In this document: positions 39,662 to 48,318 of the stretch, in pieces | Layout: the number at the start of each line of letters is the position of its first letter | How positions within the stretch are numbered: position 1 is the first letter of the stretch | NCBI RefSeq assembly: GCF_001543285.1 | Contig: NZ_CP014164.1 | Coordinates: 1,178,001-1,242,000 of the forward strand | From: Aerococcus viridans | Lineage (GTDB): Bacteria > Bacillota > Bacilli > Lactobacillales > Aerococcaceae | Length of the DNA: 64,000 nt | Reading direction: 5' to 3' | Notes under the pieces: generated by a model | What the model saw: only the letters and a program-made list of their open reading frames with translations | Databases searched by the model: none | Told to the model about the DNA's origin: nothing | Translations under genes and position numbers: made by a program

Positions 39662-40873
39662 CTATTCTGGCTCAATTACTGTAACATTTTCGGTTGGTTC
39701 GCCGTTAACAACTTCTTGAATATAAGCCGGTGCAGATACGTTATGTTTTTCATCAAAGGTAATATCATAAGCGATACCCTCAAATCCTTCCGTTGCGCCA
39801 ATAGCGTCTTTGATGGCTCTTGGGTCTGTAGAATCGGCTTCATCAATCGCGTCCATCACCATATTTGCAGCGTCATATGCTACTGCAGAGAACATATCTG
39901 GTTGAGTACCGAATTTTTCAACATAAGCATTATAGAAGTCTTGGACATCTTGGTCAGCATCTTCTGTATACACGAAATGGGCTACATAATAGACATTGGT
40001 CATATTTTCAGCACCTGCTAGTTCGACAATATTTTGGTTACCCAAGCCATTAGGACCAACAATCGCAATATCGATACCCATTTCTCTGGCTTGTTTAATG
40101 ATTGGACCAGCTTCTTGGTAGTAACCTGCAATAAAGATTACATCAGGACTTTGAGATTTAACATTTGTTAGGACTGAGCTGAAGTCTGTATCACCAGAAA
40201 TATATGATTCATCAATGATTACGTCACCGTCAAATTTTTCAACAAAGATATCTGTTAAGTTTTGACCATAATCAGTCGAGTTGTCTTTCAATACAGCAGC
40301 GGTTTCATAGCTATTTTGGTTGGCAAGCTCAGCGATAGCAGCACCTTGGAAAGAAATTTCAAAACTTGTCCGGTAAAAGTATTCCCATACTTCACCCGTT
40401 TCTGAGTTAATGGTTGCATCATCTACTGTAGTCGTTGCGGATACAAATGGCACTTGCGCATTTTCAGCCACTGGTTGGGTAGCAAAAGTTAAGGCCGCTG
40501 TAGCGGGTCCAAGGACGACTGAATTGCCTTGCTCAATTAAATAAGTCATACCTGTAGCAGCTTCTTCTGGTGTACCTTGATTGTCGTATGATTGATAACT
40601 CACTTCTTTTCCATCAATCCCGCCCTCTTCATTCCGTTGTTCAACGGCCAATTGGACAGCATTATCTTGGACCACACCATATGCCGCAGTAGCACCAGTT
40701 AGTTCCCAAAGGCCACCAATATTTACCGTATCTAACTTGCTAGTTGACACCTCTGAGGAGGATGACGAATTTGAATGATTAGAAGTGGCAGTAGTTGCTT
40801 GCGAGCAACCAGCTACTATAATAGAAGCCGCAAAGATCGTTGTTAGCATTTTAGTAAATTTCATATTTTTCAT
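39662..40873 (-). CDS. Branched-chain amino-acid ABC transporter substrate-binding lipoprotein (LivJ family)
   Basis: Periplasmic-binding type I protein of about 403 residues. The signal peptide ends in VAGC, giving a lipid-anchored protein, and a Ser/Thr linker follows (about 25-45). The mature domain opens with NIGGLWELTGATAAYG, a LivJ hallmark. The ATG at 40873 is chosen for the GGGAGAA site upstream. No Liv permease or ATPase genes are adjacent, so it must work with components encoded elsewhere or as a sensor. The 5' leader contains a Leu-rich leader peptide and attenuator, which supports leucine or branched-chain substrates. Confidence 0.88.
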   Translation of the reverse strand: MKNMKFTKMLTTIFAASIIVAGCSQATTATSNHSNSSSSSEVSTSKLDTVNIGGLWELTGATAAYGVVQDNAVQLAVEQRNEEGGIDGKEVSYQSYDNQGTPEEAATGMTYLIEQGNSVVLGPATAALTFATQPVAENAQVPFVSATTTVDDATINSETGEVWEYFYRTSFEISFQGAAIAELANQNSYETAAVLKDNSTDYGQNLTDIFVEKFDGDVIIDESYISGDTDFSSVLTNVKSQSPDVIFIAGYYQEAGPIIKQAREMGIDIAIVGPNGLGNQNIVELAGAENMTNVYYVAHFVYTEDADQDVQDFYNAYVEKFGTQPDMFSAVAYDAANMVMDAIDEADSTDPRAIKDAIGATEGFEGIAYDITFDEKHNVSAPAYIQEVVNGEPTENVTVIEPE

Positions 40874-40953
40874 AAAAGATTTCTCCCATCTATTTGTAAA
40901 TATTGTCTCCAACCCAAAACTAACCCAAAAGCCACATCCAACAACATAACCAA

Positions 40954-41046
40954 ATAAAAAACGCCGACCCGTTCAAACGGGCCGGCGTTTTAGCTAAGAG
41001 CCCGTATCTCACGAGAAATAGGACTCTACAATATATGGTAGAATCC
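40954..41046 (-). promoter_or_regulatory. Leucine-type transcription attenuator: alternative hairpins and terminator
   Basis: Four mutually exclusive segments follow the leader peptide on the minus strand. GGATTCTAC (41038-41046) pairs with GTAGAGTCC (41021-41029). AGAGTCC can instead pair with GGGCTCT (40997-41003). ACGGGC (41000-41005) can pair with GCCCGT (40977-40982) as an antiterminator. GCCCGT is also the 5' arm of the terminator ACGCCGGCCCGT / ACGGGTCGGCGT (40961-40988), followed by TTTTTT. Ribosome stalling at the Leu codons would leave the first pair intact and favour read-through. Confidence 0.8.
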
Positions 41047-41127
41047 TCAGTTAGCTAATGATAATAATAAATTTAGATGTGGGAAAGCAGAAACAAATTC
41101 CGCTTGCATATTTGAATGTACAGTCAT
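41047..41127 (-). CDS. Leu-rich leader peptide, 26 aa
   Basis: Short open frame from ATG at 41127 to TGA at 41047, with GAGGAAGG about 11 bases upstream of the start. Its last ten residues read HLNLLLSLAN: five of the last nine codons are Leu (one CTA and four TTA). The stop codon directly abuts the first hairpin arm of the attenuator. These are the marks of a ribosome-mediated leucine attenuation leader; the peptide itself need have no function. Confidence 0.8.
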   Translation of the reverse strand: MTVHSNMQAEFVSAFPHLNLLLSLAN

Positions 41128-41162
41128 TATCGTTTCTACCTTCCTCTCTTTAAGTTAATTTA

Positions 41163-41190
41163 AATATAACAAATAAAGTAGAATAATCAA
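41163..41190 (-). promoter_or_regulatory. Promoter of the attenuated binding-protein gene
   Basis: Minus-strand TTGATT (41185-41190) and TATATT (41163-41168) with a 16-base spacer. Transcription would begin near 41156, about 30 bases before the leader peptide. Confidence 0.65.
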
Positions 41191-41225
41191 GTATTTTTTT
41201 AATTTAATTTTAATTATTTTCTAAT

Positions 41226-43373
41226 TTATTTAATATCAAGCATGCTTAAGCCGATTCGACCTTTTTTCTCGTCTACTTCAGATACCCAAACTTCAACAAT
41301 ATCACCTACAGAAACGAAATCACTTGGATTACTTACGAATTTTGTAGACATTCTCGAAATATGAACTAAACCATCTTGTTTAACACCAACATCGACAAAG
41401 GCACCAAAATCGACAACATTACGCACTGTACCTTGTAATTTCATCCCTACTTTCAAATCTTTCAACGAAAGAACATCAGATCTTAAAATTGGCGCAGCAA
41501 CGTCTTCACGTGGATCACGTCCTGGTGTCAGTAGTGATTTTTGGATATCTACTAAGGTCTCTTTACCAATACCGTATGCTTCAGATAAGGCATCTAAATC
41601 AAAATTGGCAATTGTTTTTCTGGCTTCTTCACTTTGAAGTTCTTCTAAAGAAACACCTAAGTCTTTCAGAATCGCCTTAACTTCCTTATAATTTTCAGGG
41701 TGAATGCCTGTATTATCTAAAATGTTGTCGCCCCCTGTAATACGGATGAAACCAACCGCTTGTTCATAAGTTTTAGGTCCTAAACGCTTTACCTTACCTA
41801 ATTGCTTGCGGTCAGTAAAGACACCATTCTCATTTCGGTACTCAACGACATTTTTAGCAACTGCCATCGATAAGCCGGCAACATGGCTCAATAATGAAGC
41901 GGAAGCTGTATTTAAGTTGACGCCAACCCGGTTAACCACAGTTTCAACAGTGAAATCCAAGCTTTCAGCAAGTTCTTTTTGAGACACATCATGTTGGTAC
42001 TGACCTACTCCGATGGCTTTAGGTTCAATTTTTACCAATTCAGCCAATGGGTCTTGCAAACGACGCGCGATAGAAACGGCTGAACGTTCTTCAACATTAT
42101 ACTCAGGGAATTCTTCGCGGGCAATTTCACTAGCTGAATAAACTGAAGCACCAGCTTCATTAACAATGCTATAAACCAAGTCTAAGTCATTATCTTGGAT
42201 TTGTTCAGCAACAAATTGTTCAGACTCACGACTTGCTGTTCCGTTACCAATCGCGACCATTTCTACCTGGTAAGTTTTGATTAATTCATTGAATTTTTTG
42301 CTGGCTTCAGCTTTTTTATTGACTGGTGCATGCGGATAAATCACATCTTTAGCCAAAACTTTACCTGTGGCATCAACTACAGCTAACTTACAACCTGTTC
42401 TAAAGGCTGGGTCTAAACCTAAAACAACGCGTCCCTTCAATGGAGGTTGCATTAACAAGTTACCCAAATTCGTTGAAAAAGTAGCAATAGCGTGTTGCTC
42501 AGCAGTTTCGGTTAATTTAGAACGCAATTCTCTTTCAATAGAAGGTTTTAAGAAACGATCTAAGGAATCTTGAATAGCCGCTTGGATTTCGCGCGTTGAC
42601 ACTGGGTGGCCTTTGATAAAACGGTGTACCAAGTGTTCAATGATTGGAAACTCATCAGCTTCAATAGAAACATTTAAAATCTTCAACTTTTCAGCCCGAT
42701 TAATCGCTAATACCTGATAAGGTTTCAGGTTTTGGATATTTTGGCTAAAATCGTAATATATTTCGAAGATAGCTTTTTCATCTTCCGCATTTTTACGTTT
42801 TATACTGGTTAATTTACCTTCTTTTAAAGTATATTTACGTAACCATAGACGAATATCTGCATCTTCTGCAATCCATTCAGCCATAATTTCGTGTGCCCCA
42901 TCCAAGGCCATTTTAGTGTCTTGAATTTCGTCATTTAAGAATTTTTCAGCTTCCGCTTGAACATTACCTGTAGCTGGAGATGAAAATAACCATTTGGCAA
43001 GGTCTTCTAAACCATTCTCTTTGGCAATAGTTGCCTTTGTACGACGTTTTTGTTTGTACGGCGCATAAAGGTCTTCAACCGTTTGTAAAACTGTCGCTTG
43101 TTTAATTTTTTTAGCTAGGTCATCTGTTAATTTTCCTTGTTCTTCAATATTTGCAAGAACCGATGCCTTTCTTTCCTCTAATTGTTTCGTATATTGGTAA
43201 GCATGTTCAATTTCTCTAATCTGAACCTCGTCTAATGACTGCGTTACTTCCTTACGATAACGAGCGATAAAAGGTACTGTATTGCCCTCTTCTAGCAATC
43301 CCAATACATTTTCAATTTGCTTTTTATTAAATGGTAAGCTTTGATTAATAATTTGAATGTAAGATGACTCCAT
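41226..43373 (-). CDS. tex: Tex family RNA-binding transcription accessory protein
   Basis: Cytosolic RNA-binding protein of about 715 residues. It has an N-terminal helical Tex domain, a YqgF/RuvC-like domain (LGLDPAFRTGCKLAVVD near 320), helix-hairpin-helix motifs near 490-560 (LLSHVAGLSMAVAKNVVEYR), and a C-terminal S1 domain (about 640-712, VVDFGAFVDVGVKQDGLVHIS). The ATG at 43373 is used because AAAGGTG precedes it; the in-frame GTG three codons earlier lies within that site. Housekeeping gene, transcribed alone toward the attenuated gene. Confidence 0.94.
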   Translation of the reverse strand: MESSYIQIINQSLPFNKKQIENVLGLLEEGNTVPFIARYRKEVTQSLDEVQIREIEHAYQYTKQLEERKASVLANIEEQGKLTDDLAKKIKQATVLQTVEDLYAPYKQKRRTKATIAKENGLEDLAKWLFSSPATGNVQAEAEKFLNDEIQDTKMALDGAHEIMAEWIAEDADIRLWLRKYTLKEGKLTSIKRKNAEDEKAIFEIYYDFSQNIQNLKPYQVLAINRAEKLKILNVSIEADEFPIIEHLVHRFIKGHPVSTREIQAAIQDSLDRFLKPSIERELRSKLTETAEQHAIATFSTNLGNLLMQPPLKGRVVLGLDPAFRTGCKLAVVDATGKVLAKDVIYPHAPVNKKAEASKKFNELIKTYQVEMVAIGNGTASRESEQFVAEQIQDNDLDLVYSIVNEAGASVYSASEIAREEFPEYNVEERSAVSIARRLQDPLAELVKIEPKAIGVGQYQHDVSQKELAESLDFTVETVVNRVGVNLNTASASLLSHVAGLSMAVAKNVVEYRNENGVFTDRKQLGKVKRLGPKTYEQAVGFIRITGGDNILDNTGIHPENYKEVKAILKDLGVSLEELQSEEARKTIANFDLDALSEAYGIGKETLVDIQKSLLTPGRDPREDVAAPILRSDVLSLKDLKVGMKLQGTVRNVVDFGAFVDVGVKQDGLVHISRMSTKFVSNPSDFVSVGDIVEVWVSEVDEKKGRIGLSMLDIK

Positions 43374-43480
43374 ATTCAACACCTTTCTTTTTTCACGAAC
43401 AATTATTATACCCCAAAAATGGTGCTTTTGCCATTCAACAAATTTAGACAGTCTTTGCGCATTTTAATTTCAGTTAATTA

Positions 43481-43509
43481 TTGCAATTCTATCTTAAATA
43501 AAATATAAT
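43481..43509 (+). promoter_or_regulatory. Promoter of the manganese riboswitch-ATPase unit
   Basis: TTGCAA (43481-43486) and TATAAT (43504-43509), 17-base spacer, just upstream of the riboswitch. Confidence 0.75.
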
Positions 43510-43524
43510 TATCTTAACTTAAAC

Positions 43525-43665
43525 AGTTCCATGAGGGAGTAATCAGCGATTATTGTATCGTGGCGGCGCCAACATATACGGCAGATATCTGCTGGTGCCG
43601 TCTTAAAAGATGAGACTTATGGCTACTTCTCTACTTGGAGGAGTAGTCATAGGTCTTTTTTTTGA
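43525..43665 (+). promoter_or_regulatory. yybP-ykoY family (Mn2+-sensing) riboswitch with terminator
   Basis: The aptamer closing helix P1 pairs CCATGAG (43529-43535) with CTTATGG (43616-43622). The family loop GGGAGTA follows P1, and a GC-rich arm with CCAACATATACGGC forms the second leg. The 3' side of P1 is also the 5' arm of a long terminator (GACTTATGGCTACT with AGTAGTCATAGGTC, 43614-43655) followed by nine T. This is the expected ON-switch layout: manganese stabilises P1 and prevents termination. Family members often precede P-type ATPase or MntP manganese exporters. Confidence 0.85.
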
Positions 43666-43723
43666 AAGACAACCTCTGGATCCTGCTTTAGGGATAATAA
43701 TTTAAAGGATGGAGAGATGATTA

Positions 43724-43939
43724 ATGTCAGAAGAAAAGAACAATCAGTCTTTTTTCACTCAAGATGCTGATCAAGTCTTCACATCATTAAATTCTTCTAC
43801 TGAAGGTTTATCTGATGCTGAAGCTGCCAGTCGCTTAGAGAAGAACGGACCGAACGAAATTAAAGAAGGTGAACGCAAGTCAACCTTACAAAAGTTCTTG
43901 GATCAATTTAAAGATTTAATGATTATTATCTTATCCTGA
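43724..43939 (+). pseudogene. P-type cation (probable Mn2+) ATPase, 5' fragment cut by an IS
   Basis: The first 70 codons of a P2-type ATPase: a cation-ATPase N-terminal domain (SLNSSTEGLSDAEAASRL...NGPNEI) leading into the first membrane helix. The frame is stopped by a TGA within the left end of the IS1380 element, a few bases after the insertion point at 43934/43935. Joined to the 3' fragment at 45617, the frame restores IIILLIAAALSLILEG. Position behind a manganese riboswitch suggests a manganese exporter of the YoaB/MntP-ATPase type. Confidence 0.9.
43929..43934. repeat. Target site duplication, left copy (TCTTAT)
   Basis: The hexamer TCTTAT directly precedes the IS1380 left end and recurs at 45611-45616 directly after its right end. 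Only one copy is needed in the intact gene. Confidence 0.85.
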
Positions 43940-45610
43940 ATAATTCATACTTTGACTTCAAACCGTCTGAAACTGCCTAACGGCAGTCTTCATTTACTTT
44001 TTCATTTTCACCTGTTAAGTGATGCAAAAAGAACCCCATTCTGATATGGTAAAGGTGTCGAAACCAACCAAAAGAAAGGAGTTCTTCTCATGACTAGCTT
44101 ACACAAAAACCAGGTAAAATTCAATTCAAATTTGACTATTTCACATACAGGTGGTCGCTTATCGAGTGATTCGGGTTTGGTCTTAGTTAAAGAGGTGATG
44201 AATACCTTCGACTTTTCACACGTAGCTAAACAGTGGCTCCATATTAAAGACAAACGTGTTTACTTCACACATGATAACTTAGCGATATTAGAACAACTCA
44301 TTATGCAGTTAATTGCTGGGTACTCGGCAGACTCATCAGCTAATCTATTAAGACAGGATCCAGTCTTTCAAGCTGTACTCGGTAAAAAAGAGTTGGCCTC
44401 ACAATCGTCAATCTCTCGGTTTTTAGATCGTTTCACCGAGGAGAACATGGATCAACTCCAAGCATTAAATCAGTCGCTGATTGATAAAGCGCGTTTGATT
44501 CGCAATGACACCGAGTTAATCATTGATGTCGATTCCACACATTCGGATACCTTTGGACGCCAAGAACAAACAGATTATAATGCCCATTATCAAACCTACG
44601 GCTATCACCCATTAGTTGCATTTGACGGATTGACCGGAGATTTCCTAAAAGCTGAACTGCGTTCAGGCAATCAGTACACGTCTAAAGGGGTAAAAGCCTT
44701 TATCGACCCGCTGTTACACCACTACAAGAGCACGTTACCTCATACCGAGATATTGGTTCGGGGTGACAGCGGCTTCGCCACACCAGAGGTGTATGAATCT
44801 TGTGAAGCAACTGAAAGCCAGTACGTTATCCGATTAAAGAGCAATCGGAGGTTAAGTCAGTTAGCTGAACACTCTGTTCTTTATGGGGATAATAAAAAAT
44901 GGGAAGACCGAGAAATACAGTATTTTTCACTCCCTTATCAAGCACAATCCTGGTCAAAACCCCGTCGCGTTTGTATTCGATCAATCCGTGAAGCAGGAGA
45001 GCTTCTTTTTCACCACGCATTCATTGTGACGAATCTATCCGATAATGTCTCGCCTGAAGTCATATTCTCTCTTTACGGCAAGCGTGGAACAATGGAAAAT
45101 TTCATCAAAGAAGCGAAATCAGGCTTTTATTTTGACAAAACAGATAGTCCGCGTTTCCTGGAAAATCATGTCAGAATGATGATCAGTGTCCTGGCTTACA
45201 ACCTCGTCAATTTTTTAAAGACCATTGGATTTGAACAAGTCAATCGGGGGATGACGATTCATTCTATACGATTGACATTGCTTAAAGTTGCCGGAAAACT
45301 CGTTAAAACAGGTAGACAAGTCTATCTCAAACTGTCGAGTTATCATGTGTATCAAACTGAATTTTATAAGGTTTTTGAACGCCTACGGCGATCTAGGCAA
45401 TGGATTTAGGCTAGTTATCGTAAAAATTTTTAACCTATTTTTCCAAGGGGTCAGTCTGCCCTTAAATAGACAAATAATTTTTATTACAGCCTTCTTCCGT
45501 ATATATCCTGTTCGAAAACACATTATTTTGGAAGAATGTATCTGCCTAATTTAAATATAGGCACTTTGTTCAAAAAAATAGCTTAAATTTAGAGCTATGA
45601 ATTATTCAGG
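43935..45610 (+). mobile_element. IS1380-family insertion sequence, 1676 bp, inside the cation ATPase gene
   Basis: Terminal inverted repeats are CCTGAATAATTCATA at the left and TATGAATTATTCAGG at the right, a perfect 15-bp match. A 6-bp direct repeat TCTTAT flanks the element. It holds one full-length transposase gene of IS1380 type and about 200 bases of AT-rich non-coding right end. Perfect ends, full transposase and exact duplication indicate a recent and perhaps still mobile insertion. An outward promoter at the right end is possible (TTGGAA...TAAATA) but weak. Confidence 0.93.
44090..45409 (+). CDS. IS1380 family transposase
   Basis: DDE transposase of 439 residues, full length for the family. 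Motifs: the first Asp in IIDVDSTHSD near 148, the second in VRGDSGFATPE near 228, and the acidic C-terminal motif TMENFIKEAKSG near 330. An AAAGGAG ribosome site precedes the ATG. No stop or frameshift is seen, so it should be active. Confidence 0.93.
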   Translation: MTSLHKNQVKFNSNLTISHTGGRLSSDSGLVLVKEVMNTFDFSHVAKQWLHIKDKRVYFTHDNLAILEQLIMQLIAGYSADSSANLLRQDPVFQAVLGKKELASQSSISRFLDRFTEENMDQLQALNQSLIDKARLIRNDTELIIDVDSTHSDTFGRQEQTDYNAHYQTYGYHPLVAFDGLTGDFLKAELRSGNQYTSKGVKAFIDPLLHHYKSTLPHTEILVRGDSGFATPEVYESCEATESQYVIRLKSNRRLSQLAEHSVLYGDNKKWEDREIQYFSLPYQAQSWSKPRRVCIRSIREAGELLFHHAFIVTNLSDNVSPEVIFSLYGKRGTMENFIKEAKSGFYFDKTDSPRFLENHVRMMISVLAYNLVNFLKTIGFEQVNRGMTIHSIRLTLLKVAGKLVKTGRQVYLKLSSYHVYQTEFYKVFERLRRSRQWI

Positions 45611-48120
45611 TCTTATTAATCGCTGCAGCACTTTCATTAATTTTAGAAGGTTCTCACGGTTTGGTAGATGCAATTATTATTCTTGCGGTTGTATTAATTA
45701 ATGCAATCATGGGTGTTGTTCAAGAAAATAAAGCTGAGGATGCTATTGACTCTCTTAAGAAAATGTCTTCACCTAAAGCAAACGTTCGTCGTGATGGCGA
45801 AGTTAAAGCAATCGATTCTAAAGAAATCGTTGTTGGTGACATTGTAATTCTTGAAGCTGGTGACGTTGTACCTGCCGACTTACGTCTATTTAAAGCAAGT
45901 TCATTACAAATTGAAGAAGCTGCTTTAACTGGTGAATCTGTACCGGTTACTAAAGATACGGCCCCTGTTGAAGGTGACGCTGGTATCGGTGACCGTTTAA
46001 ATATGGGGTTCTCTTCTACTAACGTAACTTACGGACGTGGTGAAGGTGTTGTAACTGCAACAGCTATGGATACTGAAGTCGGTAACATCGCTGAGATGTT
46101 AGAAAACGCTGAAGGTAAAACAACACCATTACAAGAAAATATGAACGGGTTAACTCGTTTCCTAACTTATGCAATTGTTATTATTGCCGTTGTTATTTTC
46201 TTCCTAGGTTTATTGCGTGGATTTGACTGGATCACAATGCTATTAACTGCAATCTCAATTGCTGTTGCTGCACTTCCAGAAGGTCTACCTGCTATCTCAA
46301 CTATTATCCTTGCATTAGGTACTCAAAAGATGGCCGACCGTCGTGCCTTGGTACGTAAGTTACCTGCTGTTGAAACACTTGGGGGTACTGAAGTTATCTG
46401 TTCAGATAAAACTGGTACCCTAACTCAAAACAAGATGACTATCGAAAAAGTTTACTACAATGGTGAATTACACGATGCATCTGAAGACATTGACCATAAC
46501 GAACCTGTTTTCCGAGTTATGAATATGGCCAATGACTCTACAATCGCTAAAGATGGTTCATTAGCTGGTGACCCTACTGAAACTGCAATGATTCAATTCG
46601 GTTTCGACAAAGGTTACGATGTACGTGAAACAATCAAAGTTCAACCTCGTGTTGGTGAAGTACCATTCGATTCAGATCGTAAAATGTCTACTACTGTTCA
46701 CGAAACTTTAGGTGAAGAGCAATCACACGGTAAATACGTTTCAATGACTAAAGGGGCGCCTGATGTTATTATTGAAAAATGTACACACTACGTGAACAAC
46801 GGCGAAATCTTACCATTGGATGAAGCTGCTCGTAAGGAATTATTAGACGCTAACCACGCTATGGCTATCCAAGCATTACGTGTATTAGGTATGTCTTACC
46901 GTTACATTGATGAATTACCTGGTGAATTCAACACAGAAACTTTAGAGCATGATCTAATCTTCGCTGGTATGGTTGGGGAAATTGACCCTGAGCGTCCAGA
47001 AGCTAAAGACTCTATCGCTACTGCAAAACAAGCGGGTATCCGTACTGTTATGATCACTGGTGACCACAAAGATACCGCCGCAGCTATCGCAGCTCGTTTA
47101 GGTATCATTGAAGAAGGTCAAGAAGAAGCAGTTACAACTGGTGCACACTTAAACGAAATGACTGATGAAGAATTAGCAGCAAATGTTGAACAATACTCAG
47201 TCTACGCGCGTGTATCTCCAGAACATAAAGTTCGTATCGTATCTGCTTGGCAATCACACGATAAAGTTGTTGCGATGACTGGTGACGGTGTTAATGACGC
47301 GCCTTCTTTGAAACAAGCTGATATCGGTATTGGTATGGGTATCACTGGTACAGAAGTTTCTAAAGGTGCTTCTGACATGGTACTTGCAGATGATAACTTC
47401 GCGACAATCATCACTGCAATCGAAGAGGGACGTAAAGTATTCTCAAATATCCAAAAAGCAGTTCAATTCTTACTATCTGCTAACTTGGGTGAGGTTATGA
47501 CTTTATTCGTTGCAACAATGCTTGGTTGGACAATCTTAGAACCTATTCATATCTTATGGATCAACTTAGTAACTGATACCTTCCCTGCAATTGCTTTAGG
47601 TCTTGAAGCAGCGGAATCTGATGTAATGGAACACAAACCTCGTGGACGTTCTGGTAACTTATTATCAAATGGTGTATTACCATCAATTATTTATCAAGGT
47701 ATCTATGAAGGTGCTGTAACATTATTTGTATTCTGGTACGGTCGTTACCAAATGGGTGTTCCGTTGGAAGATGCAGAAGCTATGGCCTTCTTAACATTAG
47801 CATTCATCCAATTGTTCCACGCTTACAACTCTAAGTCAGTATTCAAGTCACTATTCGCTTCAAATCCATTCGACAACAAGTGGTTAAACATCGCAGTATT
47901 AGCTTCAACAGTATTGATGTTAATTACTGTATTCGTACCTGGTCTAAACGACGCCTTCGGTACTGTTCACTTGTTAGGTGACCCAATGGCTATGGAAATG
48001 TGGACTGTAATTCTATTAGCTGCTGCTTCTGTAGTACTTTACGTAGAAATCGGTAAATTTATTATCCGTGCTACTGGTTGGGATGAAAAATTTGATGCGG
48101 GGTCAGAATTAAACAAATAA
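45611..48120 (+). pseudogene. P-type cation (probable Mn2+) ATPase, 3' fragment
   Basis: About 830 codons of the ATPase, from the middle of the first helix pair to the C-terminus. It keeps the phosphorylation site SDKTGTLTQNK, the TGES loop (LTGESVPVTKD), the hinge TGDGVNDAPSLK, the M4 ion site LPEGLP and the M6 motif NLVTDTFP of the Ca/Mn P2A group. Without the first 70 codons, promoter and ribosome site it is probably not made as a working pump. The rebuilt protein would be about 904 residues, normal for this group. No other damage is visible. Confidence 0.9.
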
Positions 48121-48150
48121 CAATTTTATCTATTTGCTTTTTTAAGCTAC

Positions 48151-48183
48151 AAAGGGCTGTGACACTTCCGTCATAGCCCTTTT
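48151..48183 (+). terminator. Terminator of the ATPase gene
   Basis: Hairpin AAAGGGCTGTGA / TCATAGCCCTTTT with one mismatch, about 30 bases past the stop codon. Confidence 0.85.
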
Positions 48184-48318
48184 ACATTGTGTCATATGAT
48201 CTGTTTTTCCTGAGTTTATCTCATTATATATCTTTGCAATTTTTGCTTGTTTACCTACCAAATTCTTGCTAAGATTGAATAAAAATAAACTATACTATAC
48301 TATTAAAGGTGGTTTTAG

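Noticed and set aside
43935..43942. TGA shortly after the ATPase 5' fragment as possible recoding.
   Set aside because: It lies inside the IS left repeat, and the frame continues exactly at 45617 when the element is removed.
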